DNA from: Novosphingobium sediminicola
Lineage (GTDB): Bacteria > Pseudomonadota > Alphaproteobacteria > Sphingomonadales > Sphingomonadaceae
NCBI RefSeq assembly: GCF_014196525.1
Contig: NZ_JACIDX010000008.1
Location: 62,001-126,000 of the forward strand
Reading direction: 5' to 3'
Length of the DNA stretch: 64,000 nt
The translations under genes and the position numbers were made by a program. Position 1 is the stretch's first letter. Each line of letters opens with the position of its first letter. The notes beneath the pieces are model-generated. The model was given only the letters and a program-made list of their open reading frames with translations. It made no database searches and was not told where the DNA came from. Of the stretch, positions 34,920 through 43,926 are shown in pieces.

Positions 34920-35134
34920 CGGTCTTGCCTTTCCTCTTGCTGGCGCATTCCTGCCGCGCCTGATCTTTTGGCGCTCAAGCCATGGACCGCTTCTGATTAA
35001 TCCTCAATGACAAGTAATCCAGTAGAGTTTTCTTGTCGGCGCACAATTCCCGCTTTATCCCTCTGGATGAACCGGCCCCGACTTCCTATCTTGGGCGCCT
35101 TATCCCCCTCCCCCCAATCAGGAATTATCCCCGC

Positions 35135-36178
35135 ATGGATTATCGCCCGCTTGGCACCACTGGCCTCTCGGTCAGCGCCGTCTGCCTTGGCACCATGACT
35201 TTCGGCTCGCAGAACACGCAGGCCGAGGCCCATGAGCAGATCGAGGTCGCGCTCGACCATGGCATCAATTTTCTCGACACTGCGGAAATGTATCCCGTCA
35301 CCCCGACGCGGCCCGAAACCTTTGGCCGGACCGAGGAATATCTGGGCACATGGATCGCCGGGTCGGGCAAGCGCGACAAGATCTTGCTGGCCAGCAAGGT
35401 TTCCGGCCCCTCGCGCTTCTTCCCTCTGCGCGGCGGCAACAACCGGCTGGACCGCCGCAACATCGAGGAGGCCATCGAGGGCAGCCTGAAGCGGCTCCAG
35501 ACCGATTATCTCGACCTCTACCAACTCCACTGGCCCGACCGCAGCGTGCCGATGTTCGGCGGGCGCGGCACACAGGCGATCAGTGATGCGCCCGAAGCGG
35601 TGGCGCTGGAGGAAACGATCAGCGTGCTGGAAGAACTGGTCAAGGCGGGCAAGATCCGCGCCTTTGGCGTGTCGAACGAAACACCTTGGGGCGTGTCCGA
35701 AGCGCTGCGCCTGCACCGTGACAAGGGCCTGCCGCGCGTGGCCTCGATCCAGAATGCCTATAACCTTCTGAACCGCGTGTTCGAGGTGGGCCTGTCGGAA
35801 TTTGCCCTGCGCGAGGGGGTGGGCCTGCTGGCCTATTCGCCGCTGGCCGCCGGGCATCTGTCGGGCAAATATCTGGGCGGCGTGGTGCCCAAGGGTTCGC
35901 GGGTCGATGTGGCCAAGCAGTTCACCCGCTATTTCACCGTGAACCAGCAGCAGGCCGCCGCGCGCTATGTCGCCGTGGCGCAATCCTTCGGCCTGACCCC
36001 GGTGCAACTGGCGCTGGCCTTCGTCTACAGCCGCCCGTTTGTCACCAGCTCGATCATCGGGGCCACCAGCGTCGAACAGCTCAAAACCGACATCGCCGCC
36101 AGCCTCACCCCCCTGCCGGAGGAAGCGCTGACGGCGATCAACGAGGTTTACAACTTGTACCCGGATCCCTGTCCCTGA
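35135..36178 (+). CDS. Aldo/keto reductase, Tas family
   Basis: A 347-residue NADPH-dependent reductase. The N-terminal LGTMTFGSQN, the catalytic aspartate and tyrosine at about Asp48 and Tyr53 (NFLDTAEMYPV), the lysine in LLASKVSGPS, and the histidine in YQLHWPDRS are all present. IRAFGVSNETPWGV and LGGVVPKGSR also match E. coli Tas. It would reduce carbonyl compounds; the natural substrate of Tas is not known. The start at 35135 agrees with the family start; the frame runs 34 codons further upstream without homology. Confidence 0.9.
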   Translation: MDYRPLGTTGLSVSAVCLGTMTFGSQNTQAEAHEQIEVALDHGINFLDTAEMYPVTPTRPETFGRTEEYLGTWIAGSGKRDKILLASKVSGPSRFFPLRGGNNRLDRRNIEEAIEGSLKRLQTDYLDLYQLHWPDRSVPMFGGRGTQAISDAPEAVALEETISVLEELVKAGKIRAFGVSNETPWGVSEALRLHRDKGLPRVASIQNAYNLLNRVFEVGLSEFALREGVGLLAYSPLAAGHLSGKYLGGVVPKGSRVDVAKQFTRYFTVNQQQAAARYVAVAQSFGLTPVQLALAFVYSRPFVTSSIIGATSVEQLKTDIAASLTPLPEEALTAINEVYNLYPDPCP

Positions 36179-36188
36179 TTATAGGCCC

Positions 36189-36899
36189 TTAATACGAAAT
36201 GTCGTAAGCCGGGGGCGGCGGAGGCACGAAATGGCCGCCATGATAGACCCACCAGGTCAAGCCCCCGGCCAGCACCAGCGCAATGGCCAGACGCCACAGA
36301 GGCGCGCCCTTGGGCTGCTCTACGGGTTCTTCATAGGTCTTGTTGCCCGTCACCATCGGGGGCACCAGCCGCTCCTTCTTGGCCACGGTATAGAAGATGA
36401 CCGCGCCCAGATGGATAATCACCATCAGCACGATCAGGTTGAAGCCGACCTCGTGCAGATCGGTCAGCTTTTCGGCCAGGTCGGACCCGACCCAATAATT
36501 GAGCGGCCCCGAATAGGTGGCATCAGTATCGGTGGCGAACAGGCCCAGCGTGACCTGCGCCGCCATCAGCCCCAACAGGCCAAGCACCGAAAGCGCGCCC
36601 AGCGGATTATGCCCGATCACCGGCCCGCCATCAGGCCCGCGCCCGCTGCGCAAATAAGCCAGAATCGCGCCCGGCCCCTTGACGAAGCTGGCAAAACGCG
36701 CCGTCTGGCTGCCCAGAAAGCCCCAGATGATGCGAAAGCCCACGATGAACACCAGCGCCAGCCCCAACTTGATATGCAGGTCCATCTTGCCTGCCTTATA
36801 CGTGGCCCACATCGCGGGCACGAGCAGCACCACGCTCCAGTGAAACAGGCGCACCGGCAGATCCCATAGCCGGATGGTGCGCGACTTGTTCTGATCCAT
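36189..36899 (-). CDS. Cytochrome b561/Ni-Fe hydrogenase-type cytochrome b
   Basis: A 236-residue integral membrane cytochrome. Four hydrophobic helices carry the His pairs that bind two haems b: PVRLFHWSVVLLVP, LHIKLGLALVFIVGFRI, NPLGALSVLGLLGLMAAQV and LHEVGFNLIVLMVIIHLGAVIF. A fifth hydrophobic stretch comes near the C-terminus. Such proteins exchange electrons between quinones and periplasmic carriers. The start at 36899 was chosen because a TTG further upstream (36917) lies inside a terminator. The cytochrome c' gene directly upstream suggests a functional pair, although a terminator separates them. Confidence 0.82.
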   Translation of the reverse strand: MDQNKSRTIRLWDLPVRLFHWSVVLLVPAMWATYKAGKMDLHIKLGLALVFIVGFRIIWGFLGSQTARFASFVKGPGAILAYLRSGRGPDGGPVIGHNPLGALSVLGLLGLMAAQVTLGLFATDTDATYSGPLNYWVGSDLAEKLTDLHEVGFNLIVLMVIIHLGAVIFYTVAKKERLVPPMVTGNKTYEEPVEQPKGAPLWRLAIALVLAGGLTWWVYHGGHFVPPPPPAYDISY

Positions 36900-36915
36900 G
36901 ACGGACCCCCCAATC

Positions 36916-36946
36916 AAAAAGAGCGCCCGACTTTGGCCGGGCGCTC
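36916..36946 (-). terminator. Terminator after the cytochrome c' gene
   Basis: On the minus strand, GAGCGCCCG pairs with CGGGCGCTC over 9 bp and is followed by TTTTTGATTG. It lies between the cytochrome c' stop and the start of the cytochrome b gene. Confidence 0.85.
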
Positions 36947-36970
36947 CAGAATTTCAATGCAAAGGACCGA

Positions 36971-37423
36971 TCAGTCCTTGTTCTTGAACTTTTCGTGGCA
37001 GCCCTTGCAGGTGCCGCCCAGAGCGCCCATTGCCTTGCCGGCAGCGGCCAGATCGCCCGAGTCAGCCGCGGTCTTGAAACCCTTGGCAGCAGCCGAGAAG
37101 TCAGCAGCAGCCTTCTTGAAGCCAGCCTGATCGCTCCAGATTTCGGCCTTGGCGGCGGTCTTCACGCCCGCTTCGGCGCCGGTGCCCTTGGGGAACCAGG
37201 TGCCCAGCTTGTCGGCATAACCGGCAACGGTGGCCGCGCTGGCCTTGATGACGGCGGCATCGGGATTGCCCGACTTGAACGAGTCGCCCGCGCCCTTCAT
37301 CGCCTTGCCCATTTCCTTGAGCGACTTTTGACGCGCTTCAATGGTCTGGGCCGGAGCCGCCGCCTGAGCCGCCACGGCCACGCCCAGCGCGAGCGCGCCA
37401 ATCATCATCGAAATCTTGCGCAT
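36971..37423 (-). CDS. Cytochrome c'
   Basis: A 150-residue periplasmic protein with a signal peptide ending AAQA or AQAAA (residue 23). It forms a four-helix-bundle cytochrome c', with the haem motif at the C-terminus: Cys139-Cys142-His143 in CKGCHEKFK. An N-terminal segment, RQKSLKEMGKAMK, lines the haem face. Cytochromes c' bind nitric oxide and may protect against nitrosative stress, which is notable given the NosP-like gene in the window. The start at 37423 gives the signal peptide. Its own terminator follows. Confidence 0.9.
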   Translation of the reverse strand: MRKISMMIGALALGVAVAAQAAAPAQTIEARQKSLKEMGKAMKGAGDSFKSGNPDAAVIKASAATVAGYADKLGTWFPKGTGAEAGVKTAAKAEIWSDQAGFKKAAADFSAAAKGFKTAADSGDLAAAGKAMGALGGTCKGCHEKFKNKD

Positions 37424-37546
37424 AAATTCTCCCGATCTCTTTCGGGCACAGCGCAAGAGCCGCCCCCGACCAGCCTTAGGGGTCGCTTCTGGCCATGGTA
37501 AAGTCAAGTCTCGGAATGTCGTCAAATGTATTCAAAATGCTGATGC

Positions 37547-38464
37547 TCACTTGAGCTTCACCCCCGGAACGTCCTCGGGCAGGGGGATAAATTCATGCTC
37601 GCCCGGCACCGGGCCAAAGCGGCCCTCGCGCCAGTCCTGCTTGGCCTGTTCGATGCGGTCGGCGCGGCTGGAGACGAAATTCCAGTAAACATAGCGTTTT
37701 TCGGCAAAAGGCTCGCCCCCGATCAGGAAAATGCGGGCGCCGTTCGCGCTGGAGATCACCACCTCGGCGCCGGGTTTGAAGATGATGAGCTGGCTGGTGG
37801 TAAAGCTGCCCTCCTGCCCCTCGACGACAACCTCGCCATGCACCACATAGGCGGCGCGTTCGATATGATCGGCGGCCAGACGGTAACGCCCGCCCGGCGA
37901 GAGTACCAGATCGCCGCAAAGCACATCTGAATAGGTCTTGACCGGCGAGACCAGCCCGTCGATCTGCCCGGCGATCACCGAGAGATGGAAACCCTTGTCG
38001 CCATCGCGCGGGATGCCCCCGGCGCCATAGTGGAAGAATTCAGGCGCGGTTTCCTCATATTGCGTGGGCAGCGCCAGCCATGTCTGAAGCCCGAACAACC
38101 CGCCCTGCTGGCCGCGCACATCCTGCGGGGTCCGCTCGGAATGGACGATGCCCTGCCCCGCCGTCATCCAGTTGACCGCGCCCGGTTCGATCACCTGCTC
38201 GCTGCCCAGTGAATCCTTGTGCATGATCGCCCCGTCCAGCAGATAGGTCAGCGTGGCAAGGCCGATATGCGGATGCGGCCGCACGTCCAGCGCCTGATCG
38301 GGGGTAAAGGCCACAGGCCCCATCTGGTCGAGGAAAATGAAAGGCCCCACCATCCGCCGTCCCGCATTGGGCAAAGCGCGGCGGACATTGAACCCATCGC
38401 CCAGATCGCGCAGGGGCGGCACGATCATCATCTCGACGGGGCTGTTGACGGCAAAATCAGTCAT
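37547..38464 (-). CDS. Pirin family protein
   Basis: A 305-residue bicupin. The N-terminal cupin has the metal-binding PHPHIGLATLTY (His64 and His66), GQGIVHSERTP with another His, and a later Glu. The C-terminal Pirin_C domain includes IIFKPGAEVVI and LIGGEPF. Bacterial pirins often act as quercetin-like dioxygenases or redox-sensitive regulators; none can be chosen here. The gene is adjacent to and in the same direction as a second, shorter pirin gene, 26 bases away. Confidence 0.85.
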   Translation of the reverse strand: MTDFAVNSPVEMMIVPPLRDLGDGFNVRRALPNAGRRMVGPFIFLDQMGPVAFTPDQALDVRPHPHIGLATLTYLLDGAIMHKDSLGSEQVIEPGAVNWMTAGQGIVHSERTPQDVRGQQGGLFGLQTWLALPTQYEETAPEFFHYGAGGIPRDGDKGFHLSVIAGQIDGLVSPVKTYSDVLCGDLVLSPGGRYRLAADHIERAAYVVHGEVVVEGQEGSFTTSQLIIFKPGAEVVISSANGARIFLIGGEPFAEKRYVYWNFVSSRADRIEQAKQDWREGRFGPVPGEHEFIPLPEDVPGVKLK

Positions 38465-38490
38465 GGGACCTCTCCTTCTTTCCGGGCGCT

Positions 38491-39189
38491 TTATGCGGTT
38501 TCCACCAGCACGATTTCGGCATCATCCAAAGCGGTAATACGCAGATTTTCCTCATCGGCAATGGCCACGCCATCGCGGGGCTGGGCGGCAATGCCATTGA
38601 CCTCGATCCGGCCCGTGGCCGACACCAGATAGGCCTTGCGCTCTGCGCCCAGCGGGTAATCGACGCTCTCGCCCGCGCGGATCGTGGCGCCCAGAACGCG
38701 GCCCTCGGTACGGATCGGCAGGGCGTCGGCATCATCGCCATAACCGCTGGCCAGCACGACCATCTGGCCGGCGCGATCGCCGCGCGGAAATTGCTTGGCG
38801 CCCCAGCTTGGGGTGCCGCCGCGCGTGGTGGGCTGGATCCAGATCTGGAACAGCGTGGTCACCTCGTCCTCAAGGTTATATTCGGCATGAGTGATGCCCT
38901 CGCCCGCGCTCATCACCTGAACGTCGCCCGCAGCGGTGCGGCCGGTGTTGCCCAGGCTGTCCTTATGCGTGATCGCCCCGGTGCGGACATAGGTGATGAT
39001 TTCCATGTCGCGATGCGGATGCGGCGGAAAGCCGGACTTGGGGGCAATCGTATCATCATTCCACACGCGCAGGGGCCCCCACTGCATACGGGCGGGGTTG
39101 TAATAATCGGCAAAGGAAAAGTGGTGATTGGCGTCCAGCCAGCCATGATTGGCATGGCCAAGACCGGCAAAGGGGCGAAGTTCGATCAT
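38491..39189 (-). CDS. Pirin family protein (YhaK/YhhW-like)
   Basis: A 232-residue bicupin. The start at 39189 gives MIELRPFAGLGHANHGWL, the typical opening of YhhW-type pirins. The first cupin has SGFPPHPHRDMEIITY, GEGITHAEYN and a later carboxylate ligand. E. coli YhhW oxidises quercetin. It is upstream of the larger pirin gene on the same strand and divergent from a LysR regulator with a 114-base gap, so LysR control of the two pirins is likely. Confidence 0.87.
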   Translation of the reverse strand: MIELRPFAGLGHANHGWLDANHHFSFADYYNPARMQWGPLRVWNDDTIAPKSGFPPHPHRDMEIITYVRTGAITHKDSLGNTGRTAAGDVQVMSAGEGITHAEYNLEDEVTTLFQIWIQPTTRGGTPSWGAKQFPRGDRAGQMVVLASGYGDDADALPIRTEGRVLGATIRAGESVDYPLGAERKAYLVSATGRIEVNGIAAQPRDGVAIADEENLRITALDDAEIVLVETA

Positions 39190-39303
39190 CGGCTTTCTCC
39201 AGTGCGCCGCTGTATGGATACGCGGCTGTTGAGGCCAAGATAGGGATTGCGCCGCGCAAAGAAATGGCAATGATGGAAAAGCATCGGTGAAAGGATTTTA
39301 CCA

Positions 39304-40215
39304 ATGAGCTTGCCGGATCTTGAGGCATGGGCGATCTTTGCCAAGGTGGTCGAGCATGGATCGTTTGCCGGGGCGGCGGGGGCGCTGGGCCTGTCCAAAC
39401 CCACCGTGTCCAAGGCGATGACCCGGCTGGAAATGCGCCTTGGCGTGCCGCTGCTGCATCGCACCTCGCGCCGCCTCGCGCTGACCGAGAGCGGCAAGGG
39501 CGTGCTGGACCGCGCCCGCCGCATCCTGTCCGACGGCGAGGCGGCCGAGGCCGAGGCCAGCGCGCAAGGCGTCACCCCGCGCGGGACGGTGCGCCTTGCC
39601 GTGCCGATGAGCTTTGGCCTGCGCCATGTCGCGCCGATCCTGCCGGAATTCATGGCGGCCTATCCGCAGGTGCACGTCGATCTCGACCTGTCCGACGCGC
39701 TGGTCGATGTGGTGGGGGGCGGGCATGATGTGGTGCTGCGCATAGCGGGGCTGGAGGACAGCTCGCTGCGCGCGCGCCGCCTGTGCAAGGTGCGCCGACC
39801 ACTGGTGGCCAGCCCCGGCTTTCTGGCGGAACACGGCGCGCCCAGCCATCCGCGCGATCTGGCCGCCATGCCCGCGCTGCTCTACTCAAACCTTGCCGCG
39901 CCCGGCGTCTGGCGGTTTTCGCATGCCAGTCAGGGCGACTATATCGTCACCGTCGAAGGCCGCCTCTCGGCCAACAATGCCGATGCCCTCACCCCCGCCC
40001 TGCTGGCCGGAAAAGGCATGGCGCTCCAGCCCGATTTCATGGTCTGGCAGCATCTGGCCAGCGGGGCGCTGGTCGAAGTCCTGCCCGAATGGCGCATCCC
40101 CGATATCGCGCTGCATCTGGTCACGCCGCCCGGCGCGCTGCGGCCTGCGCGGGTGGTGGCGTTGATTGAATTTCTGGCCGGGAGGTTGGCGGGGGCGGAG
40201 TGGGCCAAGGATTAG
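39304..40215 (+). CDS. LysR-family transcriptional regulator
   Basis: A 303-residue regulator. The winged helix-turn-helix covers residues 1-62 ([23 protein letters not shown]), and the effector-binding domain follows from about 90. The closest pattern is the CrgA/DsdC-like group, with [21 protein letters not shown]. It is divergent from the two pirin genes, so it probably controls them in response to an aromatic or oxidant signal. The effector is not visible. Copy 2 of the intergenic repeat begins 23 bases after its stop. Confidence 0.88.
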   Translation: MSLPDLEAWAIFAKVVEHGSFAGAAGALGLSKPTVSKAMTRLEMRLGVPLLHRTSRRLALTESGKGVLDRARRILSDGEAAEAEASAQGVTPRGTVRLAVPMSFGLRHVAPILPEFMAAYPQVHVDLDLSDALVDVVGGGHDVVLRIAGLEDSSLRARRLCKVRRPLVASPGFLAEHGAPSHPRDLAAMPALLYSNLAAPGVWRFSHASQGDYIVTVEGRLSANNADALTPALLAGKGMALQPDFMVWQHLASGALVEVLPEWRIPDIALHLVTPPGALRPARVVALIEFLAGRLAGAEWAKD

Positions 40216-40238
40216 AAGGTTAGATGCGAGGGTCTAGG

Positions 40239-40436
40239 CCCTCGCGCTCCCATTACTGTCTGCGTTGCGCCATGGGTTCGACGCCCGGTGTCGGACGCAG
40301 CGTTTGAATTTTAAGGCCTGCGGCGCCTTTAACGCAGGCTCTCTGCGCCGCAGGCTTTAATACAGTCGCACCCCCTCAAACCCACCCCCATTAATGGGAT
40401 TGCAAAGGGACGAGTCCCTTTGCCCGCCGGAGGCAT
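40239..40436. repeat. Dispersed intergenic repeat, copy 2
   Basis: The second copy of the element at 33075, in the same orientation. The 11-bp inverted repeat is at 40316-40326 and 40345-40355. The hairpin is CAAAGGGA-CGAG-TCCCTTTG (40403-40422). Compared with copy 1 the last base pair of the stem changes from C-G to A-T while pairing is kept, and the loop differs. Like copy 1, it ends about 15 bases before the stop of a minus-strand gene. Confidence 0.85.
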
Positions 40437-40452
40437 CACTCCCAAAACCTTT

Positions 40453-41850
40453 CTAACTCTCCGCCAACCCAAACGGCGCCGCCCCCCGACGATAATCCTC
40501 GGCCATCACCTCGCGCCCGATGGGAGGCAAGGCCCGCGCCGCGCAATCGGGGCGATGACACAAGCGGCACGACACTCCAATGGGCGCGGCTTCCACCCGG
40601 CGCGGATCGGCCCCTTCGGCATAGATCAGGCGGGGCGCATGTTCGGCGGCGCAGGCAAGGGCAACGGCGCGCAGGATGCGGGGCTGGCGATAGGCTCCGC
40701 CGCCCGATTCGACGGTGCGGGCGATGGAGAAGAAGCGCTGGCCATCGGGCAGTTCGAGCCATTGGGTGTGTACACGGCCGGGCGCGGCAAAGGCATCGTG
40801 GACATTCCAGAGCGGGCATCCGCCGCCATGAGAGGCGAAGGGGAAGCCCGCGCCGTCGAGCCTTTTGGAGATGTTGCCCGCCGCGTCGAGGCGCAGGAAG
40901 AAGAAGGGCACCTTTTCCGCATTGGGCTTGTGCAGCGTGGTCATGCGGTGAGCGGTCTGTTCGAAACTGGTGCCGAACAGGCGGGCGACGGCCTCGATGT
41001 CATAGTGTCGTTCTTCAACCGCGCGGGCGAAGGCGTCATAAGGCATCAGGATGGCCGCCGCGACATAACCGGCCAGCGCGCGACGGATCAGGTTCGATGT
41101 GGTCTGGCTGGCAAAGCCGCCCTCGCGGGTCAGGGCGTTGATGTCGCCACGGCATTCCTGATAGGCGATCTGCAACGCCGCCTGAAACCGCGCCGTATTG
41201 GCCGAGAGCGTATCAACCAGCAGCAATTGCTGATTATGCCGGTCAAAGCGGCGGATCGCGCCCATCATCACATGGTCGGGCAGGCTGCGGGTGCGGATGC
41301 CGTGGCGCTGGGCCAGATAGGCTTTGGGATCGCCCGATTCGGCCACCAAGGCGGCAATGCCCTCGGCGCGGGCATCGAGCGAGGGGAACCAGTTGCGACG
41401 GGAGGAGATAAAGCGCCGAGCCTCGGCCACGGGGTCGGGGGTTTGAGCCCCCCCGCCCGCCGAGAGGTCGGCCAGCGCGGCCTGTTCGCGCGTATAGGCG
41501 CCGTGGAGCCGGAGCAAAGCTTCGGAAATGCCGGGAAAAGAGGTGGCCAGATCCGCCACTTCCAGCGCGGGCAGATCGATATCGGCAAAGATCGGATCGC
41601 GCAGCACGTCCTGCAATCGGCGCCCATAGTCCGCGCCCTCATCCCCGCCCAGATCGTCGAGATCGAGTCGATAGGCCCGCGCGAGGCGCAGCACGAGATC
41701 GGCAGTAAAGGGCCGCTGGTTGCGTTCGAGCAGGGCGACATAGGAAGGCGAAATGTCGAGATCGGCCGCCATCGCCTGCTGCGTCAGGCCCAGTTCGCGG
41801 CGCAGACGCTTCAGGCGTGGCCCCATATACAAGGGCTTAGGTCCGGACAT
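40453..41850 (-). CDS. XRE-family regulator, ScfR/RamB-like (short-chain fatty acid or glyoxylate control)
   Basis: A 465-residue regulator. The N-terminal helix-turn-helix (about 10-65) has LKRLRRELGLTQQAMAADLDISPSYVALLE in short segments. A peptidase-like DUF955 region lies in the middle, and a DUF2083 domain with several cysteines (PIGVSCRLCHRPDCAAR) lies at the end. RamB and ScfR of this build control acetate and propionate metabolism, and RamB represses isocitrate lyase in corynebacteria. It is divergent from aceA with a 180-base region that carries three CTTTACAG-type half-sites. Control of aceA is therefore strongly suggested. Confidence 0.88.
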   Translation of the reverse strand: MSGPKPLYMGPRLKRLRRELGLTQQAMAADLDISPSYVALLERNQRPFTADLVLRLARAYRLDLDDLGGDEGADYGRRLQDVLRDPIFADIDLPALEVADLATSFPGISEALLRLHGAYTREQAALADLSAGGGAQTPDPVAEARRFISSRRNWFPSLDARAEGIAALVAESGDPKAYLAQRHGIRTRSLPDHVMMGAIRRFDRHNQQLLLVDTLSANTARFQAALQIAYQECRGDINALTREGGFASQTTSNLIRRALAGYVAAAILMPYDAFARAVEERHYDIEAVARLFGTSFEQTAHRMTTLHKPNAEKVPFFFLRLDAAGNISKRLDGAGFPFASHGGGCPLWNVHDAFAAPGRVHTQWLELPDGQRFFSIARTVESGGGAYRQPRILRAVALACAAEHAPRLIYAEGADPRRVEAAPIGVSCRLCHRPDCAARALPPIGREVMAEDYRRGAAPFGLAES

Positions 41851-41888
41851 GGGGGCATCCTCTCATGGCTGTCTTGTCACTCCTATAC

Positions 41889-41921
41889 AACTTTACAGAC
41901 AAAAGCTGTAAAGTTTTACAG
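41889..41921. promoter_or_regulatory. Candidate operator for the RamB-like regulator before aceA
   Basis: AACTTTACAG (41889-41898) and CTGTAAAGTT (41906-41915) form a 10-bp inverted repeat. A third half, TTTACAG (41915-41921), forms a second palindrome with CTGTAAA. The word AAAGTTTTAC resembles the published RamB motif AAAGTTTGCAAA. The region is between the regulator and aceA start codons. Confidence 0.6.
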
Positions 41922-42030
41922 CAGCACTTCGCCGAGAATTTTCTTCGCCCCGCCCCCGGCATAAACAGGTTTCAACAACGCAGATGCCCGGGAATTGATG
42001 GGCGCGTTACACCCAGCGGGAGTTGAAGCC

Positions 42031-43626
42031 ATGACGTACCAGTCCACCATCGCTGAAGCCAACACGGCCATTGGTCCTAACACCGACACGTGGAGCGGCA
42101 TTGACGCGGCCAATGTGGCCCGCATGCGCCTGCAGAACCGTTTCCGCACCGGCCTTGATATTGCGCGCTATACCGCCAAGATCATGCGCCAGGACATGGC
42201 CGCCTATGACGCGGACCCGGCCAATTACACCCAGTCGCTGGGCTGCTGGCACGGGTTCATCGGACAGCAGAAGCTCATCTCGATCAAGAAGCATTTCGGC
42301 AGCACTAAGGGCCGCTACCTCTATCTTTCGGGCTGGATGGTGGCCGCGCTGCGCAGCGAATTCGGGCCGCTGCCGGATCAGTCGATGCATGAAAAGACCA
42401 GCGTGTCGGATCTGATCGAAGAACTTTACACCTTCCTGCGCCAAGCCGATGCTCGCGAACTGGGCGGCCTGTTCCGGGAACTGGACGCGGCGAAAGCGGC
42501 CGGCGATGCGGTCAATACCCATCGTCTCCTGCACAAGATCGACGAGTTCCAGACCCATATCGTGCCGATCATCGCCGACATTGACGCAGGGTTCGGGAAT
42601 GCCGAAGCCACCTATCTGCTGGCCAAGAAGTTCATCGAGGCGGGCGCCTGCTGCATCCAGATCGAAAATCAGGTTTCGGATGAAAAGCAGTGCGGCCACC
42701 AGGACGGCAAGGTCACCGTTCCGCACGAAGACTTCCTCGCGAAGATCCGCGCGGTGCGTTACGCCTTCCTCGAACTGGGCGTTGACGATGGTGTGATCGT
42801 GGCCCGCACGGACTCGCTGGGCGCGGGGCTGACCAAGCAGATCGCCTATGTCCGCGAAAAGGGCGACATTGGCGATCAGTACAACAGCTTCCTCGACTGC
42901 GACGAAGTGACCGCCGATCAGATCACCCACGGCGACGTGCTGATCACCCGCGAAGGCAAGTTGATGCGTCCCAAGCGCCTGCCCTCTAACCTTTACCAGT
43001 TCCGCACTGGCACCGGGGAAGACCGCTGCGTTCTCGACTCCATCACCAGCCTTCAGAACGGCGCGGACCTGTTGTGGATCGAAACCGAAAAGCCGCATAT
43101 CGGCCAGATCGGCGGCATGGTCAGCCGCATCCGCGAAGTGATCCCGAATGCAAAGCTGGTGTATAACAACAGCCCCAGCTTCAACTGGACGCTGAATTTC
43201 CGTCAGCAGGTGTTCGATGCCTGGGCGGCCGAAGGCAAGGACGTGTCGGCCTATGACCGCGCTCGTTTGATGAGCGCCGAATATGACGCCACCGATCTTG
43301 GCGCCGAAGCCGACGAACGCATCCGCACCTTCCAGCGGGACGCGGCGGCTCAGGCGGGGATTTTCCACCACCTGATCACCCTGCCCACCTATCACACGGC
43401 GGCGCTCAGCACCGACAATCTGGCCAAGGAATACTTCGGCGAGGCCGGCATGCTGGGTTACGTCAAGGGCGTGCAGCGTCAGGAAATCCGTCAGGGCATC
43501 GCCTGTGTGAAGCACCAGAACATGTCGGGCAGCGACATTGGCGATGATCACAAGGAATATTTCTCGGGCGAAGCCGCGCTGAAAGCCGGTGGTGTCCACA
43601 ACACGATGAATCAGTTCGCGGCGTAA
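42031..43626 (+). CDS. aceA: Isocitrate lyase
   Basis: A 531-residue isocitrate lyase, which splits isocitrate into glyoxylate and succinate for growth on C2 units. Its length and the active-site segment DEKQCGHQDGKV with Cys221 put it in the longer, eukaryote-like class that has Gln instead of Lys or Arg before the Cys. Other features are SGWMVAALRSEFG, VARTDSLGAG and KLVYNNSPSFNWTLNF. The start at 42031 has GGGAG upstream. A terminator follows, then a 56-residue gene. Acetyl-CoA from fatty acid or lignin side-chain breakdown could feed this enzyme. Confidence 0.93.
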   Translation: MTYQSTIAEANTAIGPNTDTWSGIDAANVARMRLQNRFRTGLDIARYTAKIMRQDMAAYDADPANYTQSLGCWHGFIGQQKLISIKKHFGSTKGRYLYLSGWMVAALRSEFGPLPDQSMHEKTSVSDLIEELYTFLRQADARELGGLFRELDAAKAAGDAVNTHRLLHKIDEFQTHIVPIIADIDAGFGNAEATYLLAKKFIEAGACCIQIENQVSDEKQCGHQDGKVTVPHEDFLAKIRAVRYAFLELGVDDGVIVARTDSLGAGLTKQIAYVREKGDIGDQYNSFLDCDEVTADQITHGDVLITREGKLMRPKRLPSNLYQFRTGTGEDRCVLDSITSLQNGADLLWIETEKPHIGQIGGMVSRIREVIPNAKLVYNNSPSFNWTLNFRQQVFDAWAAEGKDVSAYDRARLMSAEYDATDLGAEADERIRTFQRDAAAQAGIFHHLITLPTYHTAALSTDNLAKEYFGEAGMLGYVKGVQRQEIRQGIACVKHQNMSGSDIGDDHKEYFSGEAALKAGGVHNTMNQFAA

Positions 43627-43635
43627 AACTCCGCA

Positions 43636-43672
43636 AGGGCGGCCTCAGTAGGCCGGGGCCGCCCTACTTTTT
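43636..43672 (+). terminator. Terminator after aceA
   Basis: AGGGCGGCC pairs with GGCCGCCCT over 9 bp around a 12-base loop, followed by ACTTTTTG. It lies 10 bases after the aceA stop and before the 56-aa gene. Confidence 0.8.
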
Positions 43673-43707
43673 GATGACCAACCCTTCTTGCAATGAGGAG
43701 AAAGACG

Positions 43708-43878
43708 ATGACGACCCAAGTTCGCGAACCCGCCCGCGCCCGCGCCGTCCTCTCGACCGAGGACTTCCGGCTCTTGCAGGAAGCGGTACTGTTCTACCTG
43801 CGCGCCCATGAAGATGCACCGGGAACCGCCAAGTTCTCGAACCTGTATCACCGGCTGGGCAGCGCGACGCGCCGGTAA
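43708..43878 (+). CDS. Small hypothetical protein (56 aa) downstream of aceA
   Basis: A 56-residue basic protein preceded by a perfect GAGGAG ribosome site 8 bases before the ATG. It contains STEDFRLLQEAVLFYLRAHED, probably one long helix, and YHRLGSATRR at the end. I do not recognise a named family. It is bracketed by two terminators, one after aceA and one at 43927, so it may be expressed partly by read-through from aceA or from its own promoter. The strong ribosome site and coding bias support a real gene; the function is unknown. Confidence 0.7.
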   Translation: MTTQVREPARARAVLSTEDFRLLQEAVLFYLRAHEDAPGTAKFSNLYHRLGSATRR

Positions 43879-43926
43879 AATAGACAAGACAAGTTTCGTT
43901 TAGACTCCTGGGGAGGAGTTGACTTG

